A DNA stretch of 64,000 nucleotides from Actinosynnema sp040640215 (GTDB taxonomy: Bacteria; Actinomycetota; Actinomycetes; Mycobacteriales; Pseudonocardiaceae). Below, one piece after another: positions 35,488-43,635 of this stretch. The notes below the pieces were generated by a model. That model saw nothing but the letters and a program-made list of their open reading frames with translations, searched no databases and was not told the DNA's origin. The stretch is from the NCBI RefSeq assembly GCF_040640215.1, contig NZ_JBFABG010000008.1, positions 248,001-312,000 on the forward strand. The letters run 5' to 3'. The position numbers were made by a program, and so were the translations under genes. Position 1 is the stretch's first letter. The number at the start of each line of letters is the position of its first letter.

Positions 35488-36926
35488 CTGGCACCCGCTC
35501 GCAGCGAGCCGACGAAGAAGTCGACCACACCGCCGAAGGTCGGGTAGTCGGACACGCGCAACCCGTCCGGCCGCACGCCCATGCCCAGTTCCTGCCCGAT
35601 CCGGGCGAACAGCTCGGTCTGCTTGACCGAGTCGACCCCGAGATCGGCCTCCAGCGCCGCGTCGTCCTCGAAGACGTCCTCCGGGTACTCCAGGACAGCC
35701 GCGTAGACGGATCGGACGCGCGCCGCGAGCTCCTCCCGGTCCACCGGTCCCGCCGCGACGGTCGCCTGGTCGGTGATCGCGTCGGCGGCCTCGTCCGGCG
35801 TCGGTTCGAGCGTCGGTTCGAGCGCCTGCGCGGTCTCGGGGGCGACCCGGGGGGCCGGCCGCGACTGCTCGACGCCGACCGGCCCGGCCAGCACCGGCAC
35901 GTCACGCGAGGTGATCAGCGGCAGGCGGACCACCGAGCCGTTGACCTGCCGGACCTGCGCGTGGCCGGCGGGGGGTGGCCGCAGGAAGTCGACGACCTCG
36001 GCGATCGACGAGGTGCCGCTCGCCAGGGGTGCCAGGCCCAGGGCGTCCGGCCGGATGGCGCGCACGATGTTGATCAGCGTCCGGCCCGCTCCGACCTCGA
36101 CCCAGATCCGCGCGCCGGCGGTGTGCAACCGCTCCACGGCGGCACCGAAGTCCACCGGGCACACCAGGTGCGACGACAGCGCGTCCGCCAGCCGTTCGCC
36201 CGCCCGGTAGTGGCGGCCGAGGATCGGCGAGTGGACCGGCACCGCGAAGTCACCCGCGCGGACGTCCTCGATGCGGTGGGCGAACTCCTCGCGGGCGCGT
36301 TCGAGCAGCGGTCCGTGGAACGGGTGGGGCGCGCGCAGCGACGTGGCCGCGACGCCGATGGCGGCGGCGATGGTGCGCACGCGGTCCATCTCGTCGGCGG
36401 TGCCCGAGACCGTCGTCTGGCGCGGACCGTTGCCGACCGCCACCACCGCGGTGGCGGTGGGCAGCAGTGCGATGATCCGTTCGGCCCGGTCGCGGTCGCA
36501 GGACAGGGCGACCATGCGCCCGCCGCTGGTGTCGCACTCCCGCAGGGCGACGATGCGGTGGCACAGCACCTCCGCGCCCCGGCTCGTCGACAGCGCGCCT
36601 GCCGCGACCAGCGCCGAGATCTCGCCCAGGCTGTGCCCGACGAGCAGTGACGGCATCACGCCCTCGGCGGCCAGCACCTCGTACAACGCGACCGAGGTGG
36701 CGAACGCCGCGACTTGCGCGATATCCGGCGCGGTGGCGAGCAACTCGTCCGCGGTGAGCGGCGTTTCGCCCAGGACCGGTTCCAGACCGTGCCCCAGCAC
36801 CCGTCGTGCCACCGCGTCTACCTCGTGCACGACCTGCCGCGCCACGGGGAGTTCGAGCAGCACGGAGAACGAGCCGGGCGAGTAGGAACCCTGGCCCGGA
36901 AATACGCCGACAACGACCTCTCCCAT
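35484..36926 (-). CDS. Acyltransferase-acyl carrier protein didomain (PKS loading/extension)
   Basis: 480 residues. The AT domain (residues ~5-320) begins VVGVFPGQGSYSPG and has nucleophile Ser99 in GHSLGE, QTTVSGTADEMDRV and a catalytic His region in PHPFHGPLLERAREEF. The AT specificity loop is PFHG, not a clear methylmalonyl signature, so malonyl is likely. After an ~80-residue linker comes the ACP with LGVDSVKQTELFARIG (phosphopantetheine Ser433). First gene of the minus-strand operon. An AGGAGG lies at 36941-36946, 14 nt from the ATG, an unusually long spacing. Confidence 0.9.
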   Translation of the reverse strand: MGEVVVGVFPGQGSYSPGSFSVLLELPVARQVVHEVDAVARRVLGHGLEPVLGETPLTADELLATAPDIAQVAAFATSVALYEVLAAEGVMPSLLVGHSLGEISALVAAGALSTSRGAEVLCHRIVALRECDTSGGRMVALSCDRDRAERIIALLPTATAVVAVGNGPRQTTVSGTADEMDRVRTIAAAIGVAATSLRAPHPFHGPLLERAREEFAHRIEDVRAGDFAVPVHSPILGRHYRAGERLADALSSHLVCPVDFGAAVERLHTAGARIWVEVGAGRTLINIVRAIRPDALGLAPLASGTSSIAEVVDFLRPPPAGHAQVRQVNGSVVRLPLITSRDVPVLAGPVGVEQSRPAPRVAPETAQALEPTLEPTPDEAADAITDQATVAAGPVDREELAARVRSVYAAVLEYPEDVFEDDAALEADLGVDSVKQTELFARIGQELGMGVRPDGLRVSDYPTFGGVVDFFVGSLRAGAR

Positions 36927-37522
36927 GCGTAAAATCGTGACCTCCTAGAACGGGTAGCCGCTGCCGGCGCAATTCACGACGACCGTTGTGCACCGTTTTT
37001 CCGACAGCGATCGGACGGGCGTGGAGCCGGGCGGTCGATCAACACTGCGTGACGGTAGGGCTCGCGTTTGCCGCTGACAGTCGGCCGGGTGCGACGGACA
37101 TTCACCTCGAACGCCCCCCTTGGTGACGTCTCGTTCACCTTGCCGACATCGGAAGTGTCGATCATCACCCACGAAGTCTTACCGCTTCCGGCATACATCA
37201 CCCGATCGGACCATCAAGGGCACTAAAAGCTATATTCCGCTCTCATGAGGAATACTCACTGAACGTGCCGGAGTGGACACCCGCAGAACAACTGCCGCGA
37301 ATTCCCGAACCGCCACGTTCCCCATGGGGATCGGAATTCCAAGACAGTTGCGTACCATAAGAGCGACCTCGCCCAGGGGCGAGGACGTCCGCGATTTCGG
37401 CCGGCTCGGGCAGCCATCGAGGTCACCGCCGAAGAGGCCGCGTTCCCCACCGGCGGGCCGTGCCTGGGTGGACGGTCGGGCGTTGGCCGGGACGCGGGCG
37501 CGGCCGGCCCGTGCGCGACCCC
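36927..37522. promoter_or_regulatory. Leader and probable promoter region of the PKS operon
   Basis: About 600 bp without a gene. It holds the AGGAGG at 36941-36946 (minus strand) for the AT-ACP gene and an AT-richer patch near 37202-37260 (ctaaaagctatattccg) suited to a promoter. I see no confident -35/-10 pair, no large inverted repeat and no regulator gene here; the nearest regulator gene is the TetR at 51.3 kb. Confidence 0.4.
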
Positions 37523-38719
37523 TCAGACGAGTGTGCGCCAGTGTTCGGGGACGGGTTCGGGGTGGATGGGGTCACCGTTGACGCGGTCGTTGTAGAACCA
37601 GTGGCGGAACTGCTCGGGGTCGACGATGCGGTTCTGGTAGCCGCGGTAGTTGTCCAGGTCGTCCTGCGCGGTCCGGTGGGTGGTGCGCGTCCGGTGGCGG
37701 CGGTGGCAGGTGTCGTAGTCCATGCGGTGCAGGTGGATCAGGTACAGGTGCGGGTCGTGGTTGGTCGCCTGGTCGGTGCGTTCGTGGAAGCCGCCCAGCC
37801 AGGTCATCGGCACCCGGGCGAGCAGGGGTTTGGAGTACAGGGGGTTGGAGAACCAGGTGGAGCGCTGGGCCAGGACGCCGCGCACGGGGTCGAGCGGGGG
37901 TTCGCGGTCGTGCAGGTGCAGGACTTCGTAGCCGGTGCAGTTGACGAAGTCCTGGTCGAACCGGTCGATGTAGTCGCCCAGGTGACCGGAGCGCGGGTCG
38001 GGGGCGACGATCTCGTCGACGTCGGTGCTGAGCACGACGTCGTAGCGGTCGACCAGGTCGTGCTGGTGCTGCTGCACGACGTCGCGGTGCCAGTCGCTGC
38101 TGAACTCGTCGTGGTGGATGGCCGTGCGCACGAACCGGTCGTCGGGTTCGAGGTCGGGTGGTGGTTGGTGGTGCAGGACGTGGATGTCCTGTGGTGCGAA
38201 GAATTTGGAGTAGTAGTCCAGCCAGCGGGGGAAGAAGTCCGGTTCGTCGCGGATGAGGGTGAGCACCGCCCTGGTGTGGGCGCGGTGCGGGGCGGGCCGC
38301 AGGGACCAGCGCTGCTGGGGGCCGTGCCAGAAGTCGTGCTGGGCGAGCCGGGGTTCGTGGCCGGTGTCGGCGTCCCACAGGTCCAGGTACTTGCCGCTGC
38401 CGACGTTGGCCAGGGCGTGTTCGCCCGACCGCAGCGGCACCAGCCGCCACTGCTGGTGCCGCTGCGCTGCGCGCGGGTCGTCCAGTACGACCGCCGCGCC
38501 GTTGTGGTCGGCACCGCCGACCACGGACAGCACCGTGCCGGTGGCGACGTTGTGCACGACGACGGTGTGCCGTGCGGCGGGGACGGGGGTCAGCCGCCAG
38601 TGCTGCGCCGGGTCGTCGACTCCCGGCCAGTGCTGGCGGACGTGCCGGCCGTCGGCGGTGAGGTCCTTGCCGCTGGCGGTGTTGACCAGCCTGAGCGGGG
38701 TGTCGTGCGGTGGTGTCAT
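37523..38719 (-). CDS. Ricin-lectin/glycosyltransferase (GT92/DUF23-like) fusion
   Basis: 398 residues. The first ~140 are a ricin-type beta-trefoil with QxW repeats (AQHWRLTPVP, HQQWRLVPLR, QQRWSLRPAP). The rest is a glycosyltransferase: RAVLTLIRDEPDFFPRWLDY opens the domain, LSTDVDEIVAPDP supplies the metal-binding DxD-type site, and TWLGGFHERTDQ follows, as in DUF23/GT92-like or GT2-like enzymes. No signal peptide. It should transfer sugar to a glycan or glycoconjugate recognised by the lectin part. The ATG lies 1 nt after the stop of the upstream VWA-ricin gene, so they form one operon. Confidence 0.8.
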   Translation of the reverse strand: MTPPHDTPLRLVNTASGKDLTADGRHVRQHWPGVDDPAQHWRLTPVPAARHTVVVHNVATGTVLSVVGGADHNGAAVVLDDPRAAQRHQQWRLVPLRSGEHALANVGSGKYLDLWDADTGHEPRLAQHDFWHGPQQRWSLRPAPHRAHTRAVLTLIRDEPDFFPRWLDYYSKFFAPQDIHVLHHQPPPDLEPDDRFVRTAIHHDEFSSDWHRDVVQQHQHDLVDRYDVVLSTDVDEIVAPDPRSGHLGDYIDRFDQDFVNCTGYEVLHLHDREPPLDPVRGVLAQRSTWFSNPLYSKPLLARVPMTWLGGFHERTDQATNHDPHLYLIHLHRMDYDTCHRRHRTRTTHRTAQDDLDNYRGYQNRIVDPEQFRHWFYNDRVNGDPIHPEPVPEHWRTLV

Positions 38720-38720
38720 C

Positions 38721-40250
38721 TCAGATGCGCTCCAGCCGCCAGTGCTGGTTGTGGTTCTCCTGGTAGGAGGGGTGGTCGCCCCAGTAGAAGTGCTGGAACA
38801 CCGGGGCGTCGCGCTGGGTGCTGCCGCCCTGGATGTCGAGGACCTTGCCGGTGTGCAGGTTCTGGATGCGGAACACCGCGCCGGTGGCGGCGGCCCCGAC
38901 GGGCAGGAAGAGCCATTCTTTGTGCGGGCCGCCGGGATCGTCCCGGGTGAGGATCTCGGCACCGTCGGCGTGGGACATGCCGACCACTTCCAGGTAGCGG
39001 TCCCTGGCCGGGTCGCAGTTCTTGACGCGGTAGCCGCCGCCGGCGACGGGGACCAGTTCCCAGTGCTGGGCCTCCAGGCCGGTGTAGTCGTTCTGGTCGA
39101 CGTTCGCGCCGTCCCCGGTCCAGTCCGGGTCGTCGAGTTGCAGGTACAGGTCGCTCAGGGTGCTCTGGATCTTGTACTTGCCCGTCAGGTCCGGCACGAC
39201 GACCTTCACCGTGGTGGAGCCGGTCTGCACGCCGTCGACGGTCACGTCGACCTCGCCCTGCACCGCCATCTCCCGGGTCACCGCTGTGCCCGGGGGCGTG
39301 GTCGCGGCGGGGAACTCCAGCTCGAAGTCCAGGGTGGCCGGGTGGGCTCCGGTGAAGGGGCCGAAGCCCCCGGCGGGGTGGACGCGCACGAACGGGGCGA
39401 CGGCCCGGTCGGGGACGAGACCGACGTTGCCCAGGGTCGTGATGCCGGCGGTGCCGAGGTCGATGATCGTCTGCACCACCGTGGCGGGCGTGATGCCGTC
39501 CCGGTACTCGCCGCCGGTCGCGGCGGCGATCCGCGAGCCCTGCCCCGCCATGCCGCCCAGGACGCCGCACAGGCTCTGGTACACGGTGCCCCCGGACACC
39601 GGCACCGGGTCGGCGTTGAGACCGGTGTTCGCGCCTCCCGAGGCGGTGCTGATGGTGAGCACGAAGATACCCTGCGCCTGGAGCTTGGCCGTGACCGACA
39701 GCTCGGTGACGTCGTAGGTCAGGCCGGACACGGCCTGGCAGATCGGGTCGTGGCCGGGTGCGTCGCCGATCCAGACGACGATCCGCTTGGCGTCGGTGCG
39801 CCAGCCGATCGACCCGCCCGGTGGTTGCGCGAGTTGGTCGAGGGCGTAGAACTGGCCTTCGGCGGCGGTGCTGCCGCCGCCTGAGGCGGACCAGTTGCGG
39901 ATGCCGGCCGCGACCGCGCCGGGGGTCGGCCCCAGCGGCACCTGGTTGCGGAAGCGGTCGGGCTGGGGGTCCTCCATGTCCAGGTAGTTGCCGACGCCGA
40001 AGTGGACGTCCGCACCCACCCCGCTCGCGGCTACCACCAACCGGTTGACGATGTCCTCGACCCGGGCGCTCACCGCGGTGATGATGCCGCCCATGCTGCC
40101 GGTGTTGTCGGCCAGGAAGTAGACGTCGATCTTGGGGATCACCCCGCTCCCGGGCAGGTGGACCCGCACCTGCTCGCGGTGGCTGCCGGGCGAGTCGGGG
40201 TTCGTGGCGACGTCGACGCCGGCCGGGACGAGCGGGGTGGTGCTGGGCAT
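38721..40250 (-). CDS. VWA-domain protein with C-terminal ricin-lectin domain (copy 2)
   Basis: 509 residues. After a short N-terminus the von Willebrand A domain begins PKIDVYFLADNTGSMGGI, with Asp48 of a MIDAS-like DxTxS sequence, and continues through GQFYALDQLAQPP and RIVVWIGDAPGHDPIC. A beta-sandwich segment (AVAPFVRVHPAGG, LDFELEFPAATTP) leads to a C-terminal ricin trefoil ending YQENHNQHWRLERI. There is no signal peptide. It is a close paralog of the upstream gene: most motifs, including DPGGPHKEWLF, are shared. AGGAG sits 7 nt before the ATG. Role unknown; VWA-lectin proteins bind metal-dependent protein partners and glycans. Confidence 0.8.
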   Translation of the reverse strand: MPSTTPLVPAGVDVATNPDSPGSHREQVRVHLPGSGVIPKIDVYFLADNTGSMGGIITAVSARVEDIVNRLVVAASGVGADVHFGVGNYLDMEDPQPDRFRNQVPLGPTPGAVAAGIRNWSASGGGSTAAEGQFYALDQLAQPPGGSIGWRTDAKRIVVWIGDAPGHDPICQAVSGLTYDVTELSVTAKLQAQGIFVLTISTASGGANTGLNADPVPVSGGTVYQSLCGVLGGMAGQGSRIAAATGGEYRDGITPATVVQTIIDLGTAGITTLGNVGLVPDRAVAPFVRVHPAGGFGPFTGAHPATLDFELEFPAATTPPGTAVTREMAVQGEVDVTVDGVQTGSTTVKVVVPDLTGKYKIQSTLSDLYLQLDDPDWTGDGANVDQNDYTGLEAQHWELVPVAGGGYRVKNCDPARDRYLEVVGMSHADGAEILTRDDPGGPHKEWLFLPVGAAATGAVFRIQNLHTGKVLDIQGGSTQRDAPVFQHFYWGDHPSYQENHNQHWRLERI

Positions 40251-40387
40251 GGAGGTCTCCTGATCGTGCGGTCGGACCGGCCCGCGGGCGCGGTCCCTGC
40301 CACCAGCGGTGTCGGTGCGGCCCTGTCGGCGGTTCCGGCAGGTGTCCGCGTCGGATCGGGGTAGGTGCTCGGCGCGCGACCGTGCCG

Positions 40388-41911
40388 TCAGACGCGCTCC
40401 AGGACCCAGTGCTGGTTGTGGTTCTCCTGGTAGGCCGGGTAGTCGCCCCAGTAGCCCTGCTGGCTCACCCGGGCGTCGGGGTCGAGGCTCTGGTTCCGGA
40501 CGTCGAGGACCAGGCCGGAGTGCAGGTTCTGGATTCGGAACACCGGGTTGCCGCCGGCGGAGACCCCGGCGGGGACGAACAGCCACTCTTTGTGCGGGCC
40601 GCCGGGGTCGTCCCGGGTGAGGATCTCGGCACCGTTGCTCATCGACATGCCCACCACCTCCATGTACCGGTCGCGGGCCGGGTCGCAGTTCTTGACGTGG
40701 TACCCGCCACCGCTGACCGGAACCAGGTCCCAGCGCTGCGCGTCCAGGCCGGTGTCGGTGTTCTGGTCGACGTTCGCGCCGTCCCCGTTCCAGTTCGGGT
40801 CGTCGAGCTGGAGGTACAGGTTGCTCAGGGTGCAGCGGATCTTGTAGCGGCCGGCCAGGTCGGGCACGGTGACCTGCACCGGGATCGACCCGGTGGTCAC
40901 GCCGTCCACGACCACGTCGACCGCGCCGTGCACCGCCTGCGGCCGGGTGACCGTGCCGGCCGTGCCGGGGTCGGCGGCGGGGAACTCCAGGTCGAAGTCC
41001 AGGACCTGTGGTGCCGTCCCGGGGAAGGGGCCGTAGCCGGCGGGCTGGATCTGCACGAACGGCGCGATCACCTTGTCCGGCACCAGGCGGACGGTGCCGA
41101 TCGTGCTGATGCCCGTGGTGCCGAGGGTGATGATGGTGTCGACGACCGTGACCGGCGTGATGCCCTCGGCGTAGGTGCCCCCGGTCGCGGCGGCGATCCG
41201 ACTGCCCTGGCCCGCGGCCCCGCCGATGGTGCAGTTGCCCCGGTAGGGCGTGCCGTCGGACAACGGCTTCGGGTCGACGTCCAGACCGGGTCCGCTCGAC
41301 CCGGACGGGGTGCTGATCACCAGCGCGACGATGCCCTGCGCCTGGAGCTTGACGGTCACCGACGTCTCGGTGATGTCGTAGGTCAGGCCCGACACGGCCG
41401 GGCAGATCGGGTCGTGGCCGGGCGCGTCGCCGATCCACAGGATGATCCGCTTGGCGTCGGCGCGCCAGCCGATCGACCCGCCCGGCGGCTGGGCGAGGTG
41501 GTCCAGGGCGAAGAACTGCCCCTCGGGGGTGGTGGCACCGCCGGCGAGGTCCCAGGCGCGGATGCCGACGGCCGCCGCCGTCGGGTCGGAGGTCAGCGAG
41601 ACCTGGTGGTGGAAGCGTTGGGCGACCGGGAAGCCCATGTCCCGGTAGTTGCCGACACCGAACCGGACGTCGGCCCCCACCGTGCCCGCCTCGCTCACGA
41701 GCCGGTTGAGGATGTCCTCGACGCGAGCGCGGACGGCGTTGATGATGCCGCCCATGCTGCCCGTGCTGTCGACGAGGAAGTAGACGTCGATCTGGGGGAT
41801 CACCCCGCTCCCGGGCAACCGGACCTGCGCCGGTTCCCGATGGCTCGCCGGCGAGTCCGGGTTCGTCGTGAGCTCGATTCCGGCCGGCGAGAACGGTGTG
41901 GTGGTGGGCAT
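40388..41911 (-). CDS. VWA-domain protein with C-terminal ricin-lectin domain (copy 1)
   Basis: 507 residues with the same plan as the downstream paralog: VWA with Asp48 in FLVDSTGSMGGIINAV (complete DxTxS), GQFFALDHLAQPP, RIILWIGDAPGHDPIC, a beta-sandwich, then a ricin-type trefoil with QRWDLVPVSG, GPHKEWLFVP and a final NHNQHWVLERV. No export signal is visible, which is odd for VWA/lectin proteins. GAGGAGG lies about 9 nt before the ATG. It begins the three-gene VWA-VWA-GT operon, divergent from the GT2 gene. Confidence 0.8.
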   Translation of the reverse strand: MPTTTPFSPAGIELTTNPDSPASHREPAQVRLPGSGVIPQIDVYFLVDSTGSMGGIINAVRARVEDILNRLVSEAGTVGADVRFGVGNYRDMGFPVAQRFHHQVSLTSDPTAAAVGIRAWDLAGGATTPEGQFFALDHLAQPPGGSIGWRADAKRIILWIGDAPGHDPICPAVSGLTYDITETSVTVKLQAQGIVALVISTPSGSSGPGLDVDPKPLSDGTPYRGNCTIGGAAGQGSRIAAATGGTYAEGITPVTVVDTIITLGTTGISTIGTVRLVPDKVIAPFVQIQPAGYGPFPGTAPQVLDFDLEFPAADPGTAGTVTRPQAVHGAVDVVVDGVTTGSIPVQVTVPDLAGRYKIRCTLSNLYLQLDDPNWNGDGANVDQNTDTGLDAQRWDLVPVSGGGYHVKNCDPARDRYMEVVGMSMSNGAEILTRDDPGGPHKEWLFVPAGVSAGGNPVFRIQNLHSGLVLDVRNQSLDPDARVSQQGYWGDYPAYQENHNQHWVLERV

Positions 41912-42390
41912 GGTGTAGCGCCTCCTCATCCCTGGACGTCGAGTCGTCTCGCGAGTGCGGACCTCCGACCGATGATCACAATTCCGGTCCCGAAATGGAA
42001 CAGCGAAACCTTCCTTCCAACCCGATGGTGTGCTCTCCGGCCGTCGGTGACTCGGCGGCGGAGAACCACCCGTGCAGGGCATCGACAACGACTTCCGCGC
42101 ATCCGCGCGATGTCTGTCAATACCGCGGCACTCGGCCATGTCGGTGATTCCGCTCCGCCCTGCGGTGTGCACCGGCACCGGCACGCCCTGTCGCCTTCAC
42201 CGTCAGCGACAGCACCACCGCCACCGCTCAACACCTGATTGAGGCATGTCGGGCCTGCGCCTCGCACGACGATGCTGTGTAGTGGGACCCGACATGGGGA
42301 GGGTTATGTCCTTGCTGGCCGGCACCGGCATCGGCGCGGTCCTGTTGACCGTATCGGCCTTGGTCCGAATCGGATTGGGAGCATCCTCGA
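41912..42390. promoter_or_regulatory. Divergent promoter region between VWA-ricin and GT2 genes
   Basis: About 480 bp between divergent genes. A plus-strand frame from 42306 encodes a hydrophobic helix (LLAGTGIGAVLLTVSALV) typical of a GT2 N-terminal anchor but is out of frame with the GT2 gene at 42391, which may signal a frameshift. No clear palindromic operator seen. Confidence 0.4.
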
Positions 42391-43635
42391 ATGAGGTCGG
42401 GACGAACGCGTCCGAAATCGGTCGGAAACGAAGAGACGCCGGATCCGAACCACTCCGCGCGAGGCAGGTGGTCGGAATTTCCGACCAGTGTGTCGATGGT
42501 GATACCGGCGCACAACGAGGAAGCGTCGATCGCGGGCACCATCCGGTCCTGCCGCGCGCAGAGCTACCCGATTGACCAGATCATCGTGGTCGCGGACAAC
42601 TGCTCCGACCGCACCGCCGACATAGCCCGCGGCTTGGGGGTGGTCGTGATCGAGGGCAAGGGCGGGTCGAAGGCGTCGGCGCAGAACATGGCCTTGCCCC
42701 GGATCACCAGCGACGCCGTGGTCGCGCTCGACGCCGACGCCACCCTGTCCACCCGCGCGGTCGAGTTGATGATGGCCACCCTGCGCCGTGGCTACGCGGG
42801 GACCTGCCCGTCGGCGCTGCCCGGCGACACCGCTACGCCTTACAGCCGCTACCGCACGCTGTACCACGCGATCGCCAACGGCTGGACACGACCGTTGCAG
42901 GACGTGTTCGACCGGCAACTGGTGCTCAGCGGGATGGCGAACTGCCACCGCACCGACGTGCTGCGCGAGGTGGGCGGCTTCCCCGACGACAACATCACCG
43001 AGGACTTCAACCTCACCTGGACCCTGCACCGCCTCGGCCACCGCGTCGGGTTCACCCCCGAGGCGGTCGTCTACACCCAGGAACCCACCTCGCTGCGCGA
43101 GCTGCTGTCCCAGATGCACCGCTGGACGGCCGGGTTCGCCCAGACCATGATCAAGCACCGGGCACCGATGATGGACTCCGGCGCGTGCATCGTGATCGCC
43201 TCCCAGGTCCTCGACTCGCTCGTGGGCGGCCTGGCCACCTGCACCCTGCTGCCCTACCTCGCCCGGCGCGGACTGCTGCGCGGGCTGCGTAGCTGGTGGA
43301 GCCCGCTGTGGGTGCTCGTCGCCGCCGCGTCGGTGACCGTCGCGGCGCGTCAGCTCGGGTGGCGCACCACGCTGCGGTGCCTGCCCAGTTGGCTCGTCCT
43401 GCAATCCCTCACCGGTCCGCTGACCTCCTGGTGGCTGTTCCGCGAATGGGTGCTGGGCCGCCGCCTCACGACCTGGACCGGCCGGCACGGCCGCAAACCG
43501 GCGCTGACCCCGGTGACCCGACGCCGCAAGGCCGTGCTGGCGACGGGCCTCGCCGCGACCGTGCTGGCGGGCGTCGGCGGGCGGTGGCTGCGGCGCTCAC
43601 CCGACCAGACGCCGCCACAGCCCCGACGCGGGTGA
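42391..43635 (+). CDS. Membrane-associated GT2-family glycosyltransferase
   Basis: 414 residues. GT-A motifs run SMVIPAHNEEASIAGTIRSC, VVADNCSDRTADIARG, ALDADATLS (DxD), GFPDDNITEDFNLTWTLH (ED) and SQMHRWTAGF (QxxRW), placing it among processive-type GT2 enzymes. C-terminal hydrophobic segments (WSPLWVLVAAASVTVAARQ) give membrane attachment. The ATG at 42391 has GGGAG about 10 nt upstream, but an out-of-frame helix-coding stretch just before it may be the true N-terminus. It ends in a 39-nt convergent overlap with the GTPase gene. Confidence 0.85.
   Translation: MRSGRTRPKSVGNEETPDPNHSARGRWSEFPTSVSMVIPAHNEEASIAGTIRSCRAQSYPIDQIIVVADNCSDRTADIARGLGVVVIEGKGGSKASAQNMALPRITSDAVVALDADATLSTRAVELMMATLRRGYAGTCPSALPGDTATPYSRYRTLYHAIANGWTRPLQDVFDRQLVLSGMANCHRTDVLREVGGFPDDNITEDFNLTWTLHRLGHRVGFTPEAVVYTQEPTSLRELLSQMHRWTAGFAQTMIKHRAPMMDSGACIVIASQVLDSLVGGLATCTLLPYLARRGLLRGLRSWWSPLWVLVAAASVTVAARQLGWRTTLRCLPSWLVLQSLTGPLTSWWLFREWVLGRRLTTWTGRHGRKPALTPVTRRRKAVLATGLAATVLAGVGGRWLRRSPDQTPPQPRRG

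Noticed and set aside
20775..36926. Enediyne warhead cluster
   Set aside because: Although KS/KR/DH order is reminiscent, no E-type thioesterase, UnbL/UnbU/UnbV-type conserved proteins or single-chain PksE architecture are present.
37523..43635. VWA-ricin and GT genes as modification enzymes for the double-glycine peptide
   Set aside because: They are 7-13 kb away, on a different operon, and the core has no obvious O-glycosylation Ser/Thr; only a loose association can be claimed.
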